Counted from the stretch's first letter, positions 28,951 to 38,916 are shown. The stretch: DNA of 64,000 nt from Pseudomonas sp. UFMG81 (GCF_015354575.1 NZ_JACAFQ010000011.1:64078-128077), one strand, 5' to 3'. The notes: generated from the sequence alone by a model not told the origin. Translations and numbers: made by a program.

Positions 28951-30561
28951 TCAGCGGGCCGTGGCCAGCTCTTGTTGGACGCTGCCGACGGTACGTGGCC
29001 AAGGTTTACCAGCCTGGACCTTGGCTGGCAAGTTCTTGATTGCCGCAGCGGCGGCGTCACGGTTGGCAAAGTTGCCATAGGTGACCACGTATAGAGGCTT
29101 GCCCTGCAGGTTTTTCTTGAAGTAGCGATAGTCGCCACCCTGCGCCTTGACGAACGACTGGGCCGACGCCTCGGAGCTGGTACCGAACAGCTGCACCACA
29201 TAGTTGCCGGGCTTCTGGCCTGCATACCAGCTGCTGTTACCGGCGCCACCAGCTGCCGGTTTTTCGACTGGCTTGGCCGCAGGCTTGGCGGCAGCGACCT
29301 GAGTCGGGGCTGGGGCAGGCTTAGCCGGCGCAACCGGTTTTGCCGGCTGGGTTGCGACTGGTTTCGGGGTAGGTGCAACCGGAGCGGTCGTCACAGGCTG
29401 GGCCGGTACCGGCGCAGGGCTGGCGGTCGCACCCTGCGGCGGTGCGATGGTGGTCACGGTGGGCGGCACAGTCGCCGAAGGGGCCGACGGCTGCAAGGCG
29501 GTATTGCCTGCCGGGCCACCCTCTTCGCCCTCACCCATACCAGCGGCCTGGGCCAGGGGCTCGCGCATGACTGGCTGCGATTGACCCACCAGCGGCAACG
29601 GCATGGGTTGCGACGAACCGGAGAATTCGATGGCCGGCGCGCCATTGCCACCCTGCCCCAGCGGCAGCTGGGCCTGGGCGGCAGGCACTTCGGCCGGGGC
29701 CTTGTCGCCTTTCTTCGGCATCAGGACCGCCGCACCAACGGCGACCACGACCACAGCGGACAGCGCAAGCACGTGTTTCTTAGGCATTTTGAACCCCATG
29801 GATGGTCGCTTCACCGTGGTGCGGCTGGCGATCATGGCTTCGATCAAGGTATCGCGAGCGACCTGGTTGATGGTCCCAGGCCACCCGTCGGAGTTTTCGT
29901 GGATGTCGACGATCTGCTCGCGGGTGAACACGTCGATGCCCCGTCCGGCGCCATCCAGGCGCTGTTCCAGGTACTCGCGGGTTTCCTCCTCGCTATAGGG
30001 GGCCAGCTCGATGATATGGAACCGCTCTTCATCGATGCTCAGCTCCTCCAGCCCTGCAATCAGCGAGGGCTCGCCGAACAGGAACACATGAGGACGCCCT
30101 TCGGCCACACCTGCCGCCAACTCCAGCAACGCTTGGAGTGCCGACTCGTCGAGTTGTTCCGCATCGTCCACCAGCAAGTAGACTTCCTGGCCGGTCAGTG
30201 CCAGTTGCACCACCTGCGTCAGGATCGCCTGCACTTCTGGCTGGGCCACGTTCAGCGCCTGGGCCACCTGGCCGAGCACGCTGGCAGCATCGGACGCACC
30301 ACGGGCGGAAACCACCACGCTCTGCACCGACTGCTTGTTGGTGCTGGCCACCAGCGCTTGGCGCAACAGGGTCTTGCCGCTGCCCACGGGGCCGGTGACC
30401 ACCAGCATCAGCTGGCTGTAGCGCGCCAGGTGGTGCAGCTGGCCGAGCACCGGCTTGCGCTGGGCGGGGAAGAACTTGAAACCGGGCACCCGCGGCGCGA
30501 ACGGATCGTGGCTCAGCTGGTAATGATCGAGAAACGCCTCATCGGCATGCAGACTGGTCAT
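28951..30561 (-). CDS. damX: AAA ATPase with C-terminal SPOR domain (DamX-like)
   Basis: 536 residues in three parts. Residues 1 to about 265 are an ExeA/AAA-type ATPase with Walker A GPVGSGKTLL and Walker B-like VYLLVDDAEQ. A transmembrane helix (HVLALSAVVVVAVGAAVL) and a Pro/Ala/Thr-rich linker follow. The last 80 residues are a SPOR domain (WYAGQKPGNYVVQLFG), which binds denuded septal peptidoglycan. The protein probably acts at the division site. E. coli DamX lacks the ATPase part, so the name is by position and SPOR domain. It follows aroB by 15 nt, the conserved Pseudomonas order. Confidence 0.87.
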   Translation of the reverse strand: MTSLHADEAFLDHYQLSHDPFAPRVPGFKFFPAQRKPVLGQLHHLARYSQLMLVVTGPVGSGKTLLRQALVASTNKQSVQSVVVSARGASDAASVLGQVAQALNVAQPEVQAILTQVVQLALTGQEVYLLVDDAEQLDESALQALLELAAGVAEGRPHVFLFGEPSLIAGLEELSIDEERFHIIELAPYSEEETREYLEQRLDGAGRGIDVFTREQIVDIHENSDGWPGTINQVARDTLIEAMIASRTTVKRPSMGFKMPKKHVLALSAVVVVAVGAAVLMPKKGDKAPAEVPAAQAQLPLGQGGNGAPAIEFSGSSQPMPLPLVGQSQPVMREPLAQAAGMGEGEEGGPAGNTALQPSAPSATVPPTVTTIAPPQGATASPAPVPAQPVTTAPVAPTPKPVATQPAKPVAPAKPAPAPTQVAAAKPAAKPVEKPAAGGAGNSSWYAGQKPGNYVVQLFGTSSEASAQSFVKAQGGDYRYFKKNLQGKPLYVVTYGNFANRDAAAAAIKNLPAKVQAGKPWPRTVGSVQQELATAR

Positions 30562-30576
30562 TGCGTTGTCACAACC

Positions 30577-31674
30577 TCAAAGCTGGGCCACGATCGCGCG
30601 GTAGTCCGCCGCCAGCGTGGCCTGGAGAATCTCTGTCGGGTAGTCGTCGGTGACGACGGCCTCGCCCATCGTTTGCAGCAGCACCAGGCGCAGACGCCCG
30701 TCGAGCACTTTCTTGTCGACCGCCATGTGTTCCATGAAATGCCCCGGGGTCATTTCCTGCGGCGGCACCACTGGCAGCCCTGCCGCCTGCAGCAGGCGAA
30801 TGCCGCGATCGCGCGCCGGTTGGTCGATCCAACCCAGGCGCATGGACATTTCCAGGGCCATCACCGTCCCCGCCGCCACGGCTTCGCCGTGCAGCCAGAC
30901 GCCGTAGCCCATGTGGGTCTCGATGGCATGGCCGAAGGTGTGGCCAAGGTTGAGCGTGGCGCGCACGCCCGATTCGCGCTCGTCGGCACCGACCACCGCG
31001 GCCTTCGCCGCGCAGGAGCGACGGATGGCTTCGGTCAGGGCCGTTGGGTCAAGCGCGCGCAGGGCCTGCATGTTGTCTTCGAGCCAGCCGAGAAACGGCT
31101 CGTCGCAGATCAGGCCGTACTTGATGACTTCGGCCAGGCCGGCGGACAGTTCACGCGCGGGCAAGGTCTTCAGGCTGGTGGTGTCGATCAGCACCGCGTT
31201 GGGCTGGTAGAACGCACCGACCATGTTCTTGCCCAGCGGGTGGTTGATGCCGGTCTTGCCGCCGACCGACGAATCCACTTGCGAGAGCAGCGTGGTCGGC
31301 ACCTGGATGAAATCGACGCCGCGCTGGTAGCAGGCTGCCGCAAAGCCCGCCATGTCACCGATCACCCCGCCGCCGAGGGCGACCACGGTGGTGCGGCGAT
31401 CGTGGCGCGCCGTGAGCAGGGCATCGAAGATCAGCTGCAGGGTTTCCCAGTTCTTGTGGGCTTCGCCATCGGGCAGTACCACCGGCAGCACCTTGTAGGC
31501 GCCGAGGGTGTTGCTCAGGCGTTCGAGATACAGGGGGGCGACGGTCTCGTTGGACACGATGGCGACCTGCCGGCCGGCGATGTGCGGCGCCAGCAGCTCG
31601 GGCTGGTCAAGCAGGCCCTCGCCAATGTAGATCGGGTAGCTACGTTCGCCCAGGTCGACCTTTAGTGTCTGCAT
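30577..31674 (-). CDS. aroB: 3-dehydroquinate synthase
   Basis: 365 residues. It converts DAHP to 3-dehydroquinate, the second step of the shikimate pathway, using NAD and Zn. The NAD site motif (LPDGEAHK and [13 protein letters not shown]) and the metal/catalytic block ([12 protein letters not shown]) are all visible. ATG 31674 starts the family-typical [15 protein letters not shown]. It lies between aroK and damX on the minus strand. Confidence 0.97.
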   Translation of the reverse strand: MQTLKVDLGERSYPIYIGEGLLDQPELLAPHIAGRQVAIVSNETVAPLYLERLSNTLGAYKVLPVVLPDGEAHKNWETLQLIFDALLTARHDRRTTVVALGGGVIGDMAGFAAACYQRGVDFIQVPTTLLSQVDSSVGGKTGINHPLGKNMVGAFYQPNAVLIDTTSLKTLPARELSAGLAEVIKYGLICDEPFLGWLEDNMQALRALDPTALTEAIRRSCAAKAAVVGADERESGVRATLNLGHTFGHAIETHMGYGVWLHGEAVAAGTVMALEMSMRLGWIDQPARDRGIRLLQAAGLPVVPPQEMTPGHFMEHMAVDKKVLDGRLRLVLLQTMGEAVVTDDYPTEILQATLAADYRAIVAQL

Positions 31675-31773
31675 GTATCCCCACAATGTGCTTGGGCGCG
31701 GTGACGCGCTATGCGGCGCCGCGCGATGACGTTCAACCCCATCTCGGCGTTGGTCGCCGAGGATAGACCCCGC

Positions 31774-32292
31774 TTACCGGGGCGGCAACTTGTGCAACCG
31801 CTCGAGAATGTCGAGCACCACCATGCGCGGTGGCCGTTCGTCGGTTTCCACCACGATATCGGCAATCTCGCGATAAAGCGGGTCGCGGGTCTCCAGCAAC
31901 GCACGCAAAGTGGCTTCCGGGTTGGCGGTGCGCAGCAGGGGCCGGTTGCGATCCCGTGCGGTGCGGCCGACTTGCTGCTCCACCGAGGCATGCAGATAGA
32001 TCACCCGGCCGCCGGCATGCAGCGCGGCGCGGTTGGCATCGCGCATCACCGCGCCACCACCGGTCGCCAGCACCACACCGTCGAGCTCGCAGAGCTCGGC
32101 GATCATCGCCTGCTCGCGGTCACGGAAGCCCGGCTCGCCTTCCTTGTCGAAGATCCACGGGATGTTGGCGCCGGTTCGCAGTTCGATTTCCTTGTCGGAA
32201 TCCTTGAACAGCAGGCGCAGCTCTTTGGCCAACAGGCGTCCGATGGTGCTCTTTCCAGCGCCCATGGGCCCCACAAGTATCAAATTTCGCAC
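31774..32292 (-). CDS. aroK: Shikimate kinase
   Basis: 172 residues, usual length. It phosphorylates shikimate with ATP. The P-loop GPMGAGKST (residues 9-17) and the shikimate-binding motifs FKDSDKEIE and ATGGGAV are present. It starts 4 nt after the pilQ stop and probably shares its transcript, with aroB 99 nt further on. Confidence 0.96.
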   Translation of the reverse strand: MRNLILVGPMGAGKSTIGRLLAKELRLLFKDSDKEIELRTGANIPWIFDKEGEPGFRDREQAMIAELCELDGVVLATGGGAVMRDANRAALHAGGRVIYLHASVEQQVGRTARDRNRPLLRTANPEATLRALLETRDPLYREIADIVVETDERPPRMVVLDILERLHKLPPR

Positions 32293-32296
32293 AGAA

Positions 32297-33574
32297 TCAA
32301 CGACTCACAGCAATCGCCTGGTCACTCATGATACGCGGAGTCAGGAAGACCAGCAGCTCGGATTTTTTCTCTTGTAATGCATCGCGTCGAAACAGCCGCC
32401 CAACATACGGCAGATCGCCAAAAAATGGCACCTTGTCGACCACTTTGTTCTGCGACGTCGAATACACGCCACCAATCACAATGGTTTCGCCATCGGCCAC
32501 CCGCACCTTGGCGCTGACCTCGTTCTTGCGGATCGGCGGCACGTTGTTCAGGGCATTGATGAAGTCCGGCTCGTCCTTGGTCACCCGTACTTCCATCACC
32601 ACCTTGCCGTCCGGGGTGATCTGCGGCGTCACTTCCAGCGACAACGAGGCCTCGCGAAAAGCGATGGAGGTCGCGCCGCTCTTGGTGGTTTCCTGGTAGG
32701 GCACTTCGGTGCCCTTGAGAATCCGCGCGGTCTCCTTGTCAGCGGTAACCACCTTGGGCTGGGAGATGATTTCGCCGTTGCCGCTTTTTTCCATGGCGCT
32801 CAACTCCAGGTCCAGCAGGATGTCGCTGCGCAACAGCCCGACACCGAGCCCCGAAGTGCCCCGCTCCACCCCCAGGTCGACGAACAGTTCGCTGCCCAGG
32901 CGGTTGTTCTGGCCATACAGCGGGCCACCCCAGCGCACGCCGAGTGCCTTTTCGTAATCGACGCCCGCTTCGACGATACGCGCCTCGATCATCACCTGGC
33001 GTACCGGGACATCCAGCTGCGCCACCAGCTTGCGCACTTCGGCCAGCCGGTCGGCGGGCTGGGCGACCACCAGGGTGTTGGTGCGCGCATCCACGCTCAG
33101 GCTGCCGCGCCCGGCGAGGATGCCATCATCGGCGAGGCTGGCCAGCAGCAGCTCGGCCAGCTCCGCCGCCTTGGCGTGATACACCGGGATCAGCTCGCGG
33201 CGCAACGGCTCCAGCTGAGCTTCCAGGGCCTGCTCCAGGTGCACATCGCGTGACTGCTCGTGAAGTTCGCCAAGCGGCGCCACCAACAGCACATTGCCCT
33301 CCAACCTGCGCCCCAACCCCTTGCTGCGTAGCACCAGATCCAGTGCCTGCTGCCAGGGCACCTCTTCCAGGCGCAGGCTGATGCGCCCTTGCACCGTGTC
33401 GCTGGCCACCAGGTTGATCCCTATATAGTCGGCCATCACCTGCAACACCGCGCGCACCTCCACATCCTGGAAATTCAACGATATCGGCTCCGCCTCAAAC
33501 TCCGCCGCCATTGACACGCCTGCGCTGCTCAGCAGGCCCATCACCAAGCAGCTCGACCAGCGCTTCAACTTCAT
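32297..33574 (-). CDS. pilQ: Type IV pilus secretin PilQ, short form
   Basis: 425 residues, much shorter than P. aeruginosa PilQ (over 700). The signal peptide (residues 1 to about 23) runs directly into the secretin N0 domain ([20 protein letters not shown]), then an N1-like domain, then the secretin core ([22 protein letters not shown] ... [13 protein letters not shown]). The peptidoglycan-binding AMIN domains are absent. It should form the outer-membrane pore. ATG 33574 has a strong GGAGGG site 6-7 nt upstream, although it overlaps the preceding gene by 80 nt. Confidence 0.88.
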   Translation of the reverse strand: MKLKRWSSCLVMGLLSSAGVSMAAEFEAEPISLNFQDVEVRAVLQVMADYIGINLVASDTVQGRISLRLEEVPWQQALDLVLRSKGLGRRLEGNVLLVAPLGELHEQSRDVHLEQALEAQLEPLRRELIPVYHAKAAELAELLLASLADDGILAGRGSLSVDARTNTLVVAQPADRLAEVRKLVAQLDVPVRQVMIEARIVEAGVDYEKALGVRWGGPLYGQNNRLGSELFVDLGVERGTSGLGVGLLRSDILLDLELSAMEKSGNGEIISQPKVVTADKETARILKGTEVPYQETTKSGATSIAFREASLSLEVTPQITPDGKVVMEVRVTKDEPDFINALNNVPPIRKNEVSAKVRVADGETIVIGGVYSTSQNKVVDKVPFFGDLPYVGRLFRRDALQEKKSELLVFLTPRIMSDQAIAVSR

Positions 33575-34508
33575 CCCTGCCCCCTCCATAGGCACCCTTC
33601 CCGAGTGCCAGGTACCTGGACCGCTGCTGCCAGCCACCATTGATATACAGCCGTTCGCGCACCTCGACCTGATGAGCGTCGACGCGCACCACGACCCCTT
33701 CATCACGCCCCAATGCCTCCCCTACACCCACTCGATACAAGCGGCCGGCCGAGCGCAGCAATGCCTGTCGATGCCCAGCCTGCGACAGGCTGCCAACCAT
33801 CTCCAGCTGCTCCAGAGGGATGCGACCCATCCCGTGGGCCGCGACAGGGGATGACCATGCCTGGAAGGGATCGAACGCGCTGGTGGAGACAGGCCCGCGG
33901 GCCGGCTGGTGCGCGAGCGATGCGGGTGGCGCCAGATCCTCGTCGGGCCGATGGGCATTGACCTGCAGTTTCGCCCTGGCCAACCCTGATTGCCCGTCCA
34001 CCGCCAGCAGTTCGATGTGAGAGACATCCAGCAGGCGCACCTGCCCCAGCCATTCCTCCAACCATGTACGCAACCCTGGGTAGCGACCCACCACGCTGAT
34101 TTCCAGGGGTATCAGGTGGTAGCCGGCCTGCGGTTGCATACCCAGGACGTCGAGACGCTCGAACAGCAGGCCATGTTCATGCCCGGAAATGGCCAACTGA
34201 TCGAGCAGCTCGCTCATGCCTTCTCCTGCCGCCAGGCGCCAACGCTCGTGATGTAGGCGCTGCTCGGCATCCCTCAGCGCCATTCGTGTCGATTCAAGCC
34301 CGGCGGCCTGGGCTGCCTTACCCTCAAGTGCGGTGTGCAATTGACCCAACTGCGCGGCGATCACCTCAGAGGCCTCGGCCAGATCCCGCAGGCGAGCCAG
34401 ATAGCCCATGAACAGCACCGCCCCCACCAGCACGACCACCAACACCGCCCTGAGCGCGGCCGAGCGACGTACCAGTGATGGCCAGTCCGGGATTGCCATC
34501 CCCTTCAC
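33495..34508 (-). CDS. Fused type IV pilus assembly proteins PilO and PilP
   Basis: 337 residues. Residues 1 to about 200 are PilO-like: one membrane helix (LRAVLVVVLVGAVLFMGYL), a coiled segment, and a ferredoxin-like fold with LIPLEISVVGRYPGL. A linker of about 30 residues leads to a PilP-like domain (IPLEQLEMVGSLSQAGHRQ ... LYRVGVGEALGRDEGVVVRV). PilP is normally a separate lipoprotein; here no lipobox exists, and anchoring would come from the PilO helix. It overlaps pilN by 4 nt upstream and pilQ by 80 nt downstream. The inner-membrane alignment subcomplex role is inferred from the families. Confidence 0.85.
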   Translation of the reverse strand: MKGMAIPDWPSLVRRSAALRAVLVVVLVGAVLFMGYLARLRDLAEASEVIAAQLGQLHTALEGKAAQAAGLESTRMALRDAEQRLHHERWRLAAGEGMSELLDQLAISGHEHGLLFERLDVLGMQPQAGYHLIPLEISVVGRYPGLRTWLEEWLGQVRLLDVSHIELLAVDGQSGLARAKLQVNAHRPDEDLAPPASLAHQPARGPVSTSAFDPFQAWSSPVAAHGMGRIPLEQLEMVGSLSQAGHRQALLRSAGRLYRVGVGEALGRDEGVVVRVDAHQVEVRERLYINGGWQQRSRYLALGKGAYGGGRDEVEALVELLGDGPAEQRRRVNGGGV

Positions 34509-35044
34509 GAGCCAGTCACCGCGAGGCGCCCCGCCAGCTGAAACTCATCGCTCGCTTGCAGGTTGTGCAGATGCACCAGTTCAAGTGCATGCAACACCCC
34601 CGACGCTTGCAGCTCACGCATCAGCCGAGCGACCACCGCAGGCGATGCGGCCTGACCAGACAGCTGCACCTGCCCATCCCTCACCCTCAATGCGGTCAGG
34701 CGAGCCCCCTCGGGCATGGCGAGCTCCAGCTCGAGAAACAGCCTTGGCAGCGCCCCCTGGCGGGCGCGCAAACCGGCCAGGGCGGCATGTTGCTCAAGCA
34801 TGGAGACGCGCGACTCACGCAGTTGCTCGATCTGCGCCATCACGGCATCGAGCCGTTGCGCTTCGGCCTGGTGAGCAGCAAGTGCCTCGGCCTGGCGCGC
34901 CAGGCGCGAACGTGCCAGCTGATCGAGCAGCATCACCACCAGCAACGCCATCAGCGCAGCGACGATCAATGCGACCTGAAAACGTCGCAGATCCCTCACC
35001 CGGCGCTGCTCACGCCACGGCATCAGGTTCACCCGCAGTCTCAT
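34505..35044 (-). CDS. pilN: Type IV pilus assembly protein PilN
   Basis: 179 residues. The conserved cytoplasmic tail that binds PilM (MRLRVNLMPWREQRR) is at the very start. One membrane helix (about 22-42), a coiled coil and a small periplasmic domain follow. It links cytoplasmic PilM to the periplasmic PilO/PilP ring. ATG 35044 overlaps the pilM stop as ATGA, which with the N-terminal motif fixes the start. Confidence 0.92.
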   Translation of the reverse strand: MRLRVNLMPWREQRRVRDLRRFQVALIVAALMALLVVMLLDQLARSRLARQAEALAAHQAEAQRLDAVMAQIEQLRESRVSMLEQHAALAGLRARQGALPRLFLELELAMPEGARLTALRVRDGQVQLSGQAASPAVVARLMRELQASGVLHALELVHLHNLQASDEFQLAGRLAVTGS

Positions 35045-35931
35045 CGCAGGCCTCCGAGCGCCAATCCACAGGCCAGTGTCATCGACGTCGCGAGTGCTGC
35101 GTCTTCGGCCAGCTCCGAAAGCGCGGCAGGGGTGGCGAACCTGCAATCTACGTTCAACCGCTCTGCCAGTTGCTCAGCACGCAGGGCAGTGGCGGCACCG
35201 CCTGTCAGCACGACCCCTTGCGCCTTGCACTGCCAACCACCCGATTGCCAGAGCCGGTCGACAGGGTCGAGCCACTGCTCCTGCGAGGCCAACGCAATGT
35301 GCGTGCGCTGCGGCAGCACTTCGCCCTGCCAACCATGCAGCACCGCCTCGTTGCCCTCCAGCTGGATGAGCGTCGAACTGCCCCCGTCGAACGGCAGGGC
35401 GCGGCGCAGGGCGATGCTGTCGACCTCCATGGCCACCACTTGCAGCCCGGCCCGAGCGAACAAGTGCTCGAAGGGATCGATCTGGCTTTGCCGGCAAGCG
35501 GCGACCAGCACATCGGCATGCCCAGGATGCCCGGCGGACACGCCAAGCACCTGGAAGTCCAGCGCCAGGTCATCCAGCGGGAAGGGAAACAGCTGTTCGG
35601 CCTGTTCGAGCAGTTGCGCCTCGGCATCCCGCTCAGGCTCACCGATCACCAACCGGCAGACCTTGCAGATCACGTGCGACGCCGGCAAGGCCAGGGCGAC
35701 CTGACGCTGGCGGGTGGCACAACGCCGATGGGCCCGGCCCAGGGCCTGCAGCAGGCGCTCGTCTTCGTCGAGCACCTGCGGGCCGCGCAAGGGCGTCTCA
35801 AAATACTCCCGGGCCCAGCCCACCACCTTGCAACGCCCTCGCCGACGTTGCAGCTGGAGCATGCGTATCGAATCGGAGGCGATTTCCACCCCCAGCAGTG
35901 AACCGGCATCCCTGCCAAAGCGTCCCAACAT
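35041..35931 (-). CDS. pilM: Type IV pilus assembly protein PilM
   Basis: 296-residue actin-like ATPase of the pilus inner-membrane platform. It begins GSLLGVEIASDSIRMLQL, the actin-fold phosphate-1-like strand seen in PilM. The nucleotide region VVLTGGAATALRAEQLAERL is near the C-terminus. It is somewhat shorter than P. aeruginosa PilM. It is the first gene of the pilMN(OP)Q-aroKB-damX row and is divergent from ponA. Confidence 0.9.
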   Translation of the reverse strand: MLGRFGRDAGSLLGVEIASDSIRMLQLQRRRGRCKVVGWAREYFETPLRGPQVLDEDERLLQALGRAHRRCATRQRQVALALPASHVICKVCRLVIGEPERDAEAQLLEQAEQLFPFPLDDLALDFQVLGVSAGHPGHADVLVAACRQSQIDPFEHLFARAGLQVVAMEVDSIALRRALPFDGGSSTLIQLEGNEAVLHGWQGEVLPQRTHIALASQEQWLDPVDRLWQSGGWQCKAQGVVLTGGAATALRAEQLAERLNVDCRFATPAALSELAEDAALATSMTLACGLALGGLR

Positions 35932-36024
35932 GGTCGTACCTTCCTGGTCGTCAAACCCGCGCCATTGCAGTACGGGCGGTCATCGCAGCGCCCTGGCCGG
36001 TCACCCGGCGGGGCGAAAAATGCT

Positions 36025-36030
36025 TATAAT
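36025..36030 (+). promoter_or_regulatory. Candidate -10 box for ponA
   Basis: A perfect TATAAT in the 167-bp divergent region between pilM and ponA, about 70 nt before the ponA start. No good -35 lies 16-18 nt upstream, so confidence is limited. Confidence 0.35.
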
Positions 36031-36098
36031 GCCCAGCGATTTTTCCTGTCCGCCGGCCCCTAGCGCCCTCCACCCCTCAACCAGGACACCCCAAAGCC

Positions 36099-38507
36099 TT
36101 GATACGCCTGCTGAAGTTCTTCTGGTGGTCTTTCGTCGCAGTCATCTGCGCGCTCGTACTCGGTGTGAGCGGTGCGTTTCTGTATCTTAGCCCCAGCCTG
36201 CCGTCGGTCGATTCGCTGCGAAGCGTCCAGTTGCAAATCCCCCTGAGGGTGTACAGCAGCGACGGCAAGCTGATCGCCGAGTTTGGCGAGATGCGGCGCT
36301 CGCCGATCAAGTTCCAGGAAATTCCCCCACAGTTCATTCAGGCGCTGCTGTCGGCCGAGGACGATAATTTCCTCAATCACTACGGGGTCGACCCCAGCAG
36401 CCTGATGCGCGCGGCCACGCAGCTGCTCAAGTCCGGCCATATCCAGACCGGCGGCAGCACCATCACCATGCAGGTGGCGAAGAACTTCTTCCTCACCAGC
36501 GAGCGCAGCTTCTCGCGCAAGACCAACGAAATTCTCCTGGCCCTGCAGATCGAGCGTGAGCTGACCAAGGACGAGATCCTCGAGCTGTACGTCAACAAGA
36601 TCTACCTGGGCAACCGCGCCTACGGCATCGATGCCGCGGCGCAGGTGTACTACGGCAAGTCGATCCGTGACGTGAGCCTGGCGCAGATGGCCATGATCGC
36701 CGGCCTGCCCAAGGCGCCGTCACGCTTCAACCCGCTGGCCAACCCGGTGCGCGCCAAGGAGCGCCGCGACTGGATCCTGGGGCGCATGTACAAGCTCGGC
36801 AAGATCGACGAAACCAGCTACCAGGCCGCCCTGGCCGAGCCGCTGAACGCCAGCTACCACGTGCCCACCCCGGAAGTGAACGCGCCTTACGTCGCCGAGA
36901 TGGCCCGCGCCGAAATGGTCGGCCGCTATGGCAGCGACGCCTACACCGAGGGCTTCCGCGTCACCACCACGGTGCCCAGCGACATGCAGCAGTTGGCCAA
37001 CAACGCCGTGCTCAACGGCCTCAGCCAATACGACGAGCGCCACGGCTACCGTGGCCCGGAAGCGCGCTTCCCCGGCAAGCCGCGCACTGCCTGGCTACAG
37101 GAACTGGGCAAGCAGCGCACTCTCGGCGGCCTGGAGCCGGCCATCGTCACCCAGGTCGAGAAGACCGGCCTGAAGGTGATGACCCGCGGCGGCCTGGAAG
37201 AAACCGTCGCCTGGGACACCATGAAATGGGCCCGCCCGTACATCAACAGCAACGCGCAGGGCCGTTCGCCACAATCGCCGGCCGACGTCGCCCAGGTCGG
37301 CGACCTGGTACGCCTGCAGCGCCTGGAAGACGGCAAGCTCAAGTTCAGCCAGGTTCCGGGGGCCCAGAGCGCCCTGGTTACCCTCGACCCGTATGACGGC
37401 GCCATCCGCGCCCTGGTCGGCGGTTTCTCCTTCGAGCAAAGCAACTACAACCGCGCCATGCAGGCCAAGCGCCAGCCGGGTTCGAGCTTCAAGCCGTTCG
37501 TCTACAGCGCGGCGCTGGACAGCGGCTACACTGCCGCCAGCCTGGTCAACGACGCCCCGATCGTGTTCGTCGACGAGTACCTGGACAAGGTCTGGCGGCC
37601 GAAGAACGACACCAATACCTTCCTCGGCCCGATCCGCATGCGCGAAGCGCTGTACAAGTCGCGCAACCTGGTGTCGATCCGCCTGCTGCAAGCGATGGGC
37701 GTGGACCGCACCATCGACTACATCGCCAAGTTCGGTTTCAACAAGCAGGACCTGCCGCGCAACCTGTCGCTGGCCCTGGGCACTGCGACCCTGACCCCGA
37801 TGGAGATCGCCACCGGCTGGAGCACCTTCGCCAACGGCGGCTACAAGATCAGCCCGTACCTGATCGAACGCATCGACAGCCGTAACGGCGAAACGCTGTT
37901 CACTGCCAACCCACCACGCGTGCCGCAAGGTAACGAGGACCAGGCCGGCCTCGCCGCGCCCGAGCAGCCGATCAGCATTGCACCGCTGCCCGGCGAGGCC
38001 CCGAGCACCTTTGGCCAGCTGGCCCCGGCGCCACAAACCCCGGCCATTGCCGAGCGTATCGTCGACGGCCGCACCACCTACATCCTCACCAGCATGCTGC
38101 AGGATGTGATCAAGCGCGGTACCGGCCGCCGCGCCCTGGCCCTGGGCCGCAGCGACCTGGCGGGCAAGACCGGCACCACCAACGAGTCCAAGGACGCCTG
38201 GTTCTCGGGCTACAACGCCGACTACGTCACCACCGTGTGGGTAGGCTTCGACCAGCCGGAAACCCTGGGCCGTCGCGAGTACGGTGGCACGGACAAGCCT
38301 GAGCACACGCCTGCCGAGCCCGAAGGCATCCTCAGCCTGCGCGTCGACCCGATCAGCGGGCGCGCCGCCACACCAAGCACGCCAAACGCCTATTTCGAGC
38401 TGTTCAAGGCCGAAGACTCGCCGCCATCGGTGGACGAGCTGGGCAATGGCGCGGCGCCTGGCAGCCCGCTGCCGGCGGATGAAGCGGCGCCGATGGATCT
38501 GTTCTAA
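36099..38507 (+). CDS. ponA: Penicillin-binding protein 1A (bifunctional transglycosylase/transpeptidase)
   Basis: 802 residues. An N-terminal membrane anchor (about 5-32) is followed by the GT51 glycosyltransferase domain (catalytic Glu in LSAEDDNFLNHYG; TITMQVAKNFFL). The OB-like insert and the transpeptidase domain come next, with SXXK in PGSSFKPF and KTGT in AGKTGTTNESKD. It polymerises and crosslinks peptidoglycan in the periplasm. The start is TTG 36099, fitting the family N-terminus (MIRLLKFFWWSF). It is divergent from pilM, as in other pseudomonads. Confidence 0.96.
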   Translation: MIRLLKFFWWSFVAVICALVLGVSGAFLYLSPSLPSVDSLRSVQLQIPLRVYSSDGKLIAEFGEMRRSPIKFQEIPPQFIQALLSAEDDNFLNHYGVDPSSLMRAATQLLKSGHIQTGGSTITMQVAKNFFLTSERSFSRKTNEILLALQIERELTKDEILELYVNKIYLGNRAYGIDAAAQVYYGKSIRDVSLAQMAMIAGLPKAPSRFNPLANPVRAKERRDWILGRMYKLGKIDETSYQAALAEPLNASYHVPTPEVNAPYVAEMARAEMVGRYGSDAYTEGFRVTTTVPSDMQQLANNAVLNGLSQYDERHGYRGPEARFPGKPRTAWLQELGKQRTLGGLEPAIVTQVEKTGLKVMTRGGLEETVAWDTMKWARPYINSNAQGRSPQSPADVAQVGDLVRLQRLEDGKLKFSQVPGAQSALVTLDPYDGAIRALVGGFSFEQSNYNRAMQAKRQPGSSFKPFVYSAALDSGYTAASLVNDAPIVFVDEYLDKVWRPKNDTNTFLGPIRMREALYKSRNLVSIRLLQAMGVDRTIDYIAKFGFNKQDLPRNLSLALGTATLTPMEIATGWSTFANGGYKISPYLIERIDSRNGETLFTANPPRVPQGNEDQAGLAAPEQPISIAPLPGEAPSTFGQLAPAPQTPAIAERIVDGRTTYILTSMLQDVIKRGTGRRALALGRSDLAGKTGTTNESKDAWFSGYNADYVTTVWVGFDQPETLGRREYGGTDKPEHTPAEPEGILSLRVDPISGRAATPSTPNAYFELFKAEDSPPSVDELGNGAAPGSPLPADEAAPMDLF

Positions 38508-38520
38508 AGGCCAACCGCTC

Positions 38521-38806
38521 AAGGTTTTCGGTGAGGGCCGCCAGGTGCTTGCCGAAAACCTTGCAGCGCCTACCAGATCGAGCGCCGCCCGCGCGGCGCA
38601 TCGCTGGCAAGCCAGCTCCCACATCTGTTTCGGGCCAATTATGCCTGTGAGGGTACCGCTGCCCGCCTTGGTGCATGTCTAAAGTCTTGTGAAGGGCCTG
38701 CATGCCCACCTAGATGCCGCGTCTGCGCCGCGCGGGCGGCACTCGATCTCAAGAGCGCTGCAAGACTGTCGGCGAGCACCTGGCAGCCCTGGCGCGATCG
38801 CCTTGA
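38521..38806. repeat. Inverted pair of GC-rich REP-like elements after ponA
   Basis: This fills most of the 409-bp gap between ponA and maeB. Arm 1 (about 38521-38607) and arm 2 (about 38719-38806) are imperfect inverted copies sharing GCCAGGTGCT, CTTGCAGCGC and GATCGAG..GCCGCCCGCGC blocks. Arm 1 also contains a perfect 11-bp hairpin (38521-38531 with 38552-38562). The centre has a degenerate REP (GGCAAGCCAGCTCCCACA). No coding frame is credible here. Confidence 0.65.
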
Positions 38807-38864
38807 AAGGGATGCCATTGAACTCCACGAGAGCAAGCCTGCCCCGCAATAACGTGGGCCCAAC

Positions 38865-38898
38865 AAAAAGCCCCGGCTCTCACGAGCCGGGGCTTTTT
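38865..38898. terminator. Rho-independent terminator after maeB
   Basis: Perfect 10-bp stem (GCCCCGGCTC, 38870-38879, with 38884-38893), 4-nt loop, A5 on the left and T5 on the right. It is 19 nt beyond the maeB stop, reading minus, and could also stop ponA transcripts. Confidence 0.9.
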
Positions 38899-38916
38899 CA
38901 TGACGCTACGGCTAGA

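Noticed and set aside
29581..31665. A 694-codon open frame on the plus strand over damX and aroB
   Set aside because: Antisense of two well-recognised genes; His/Gln/Gly-rich composition without motifs.
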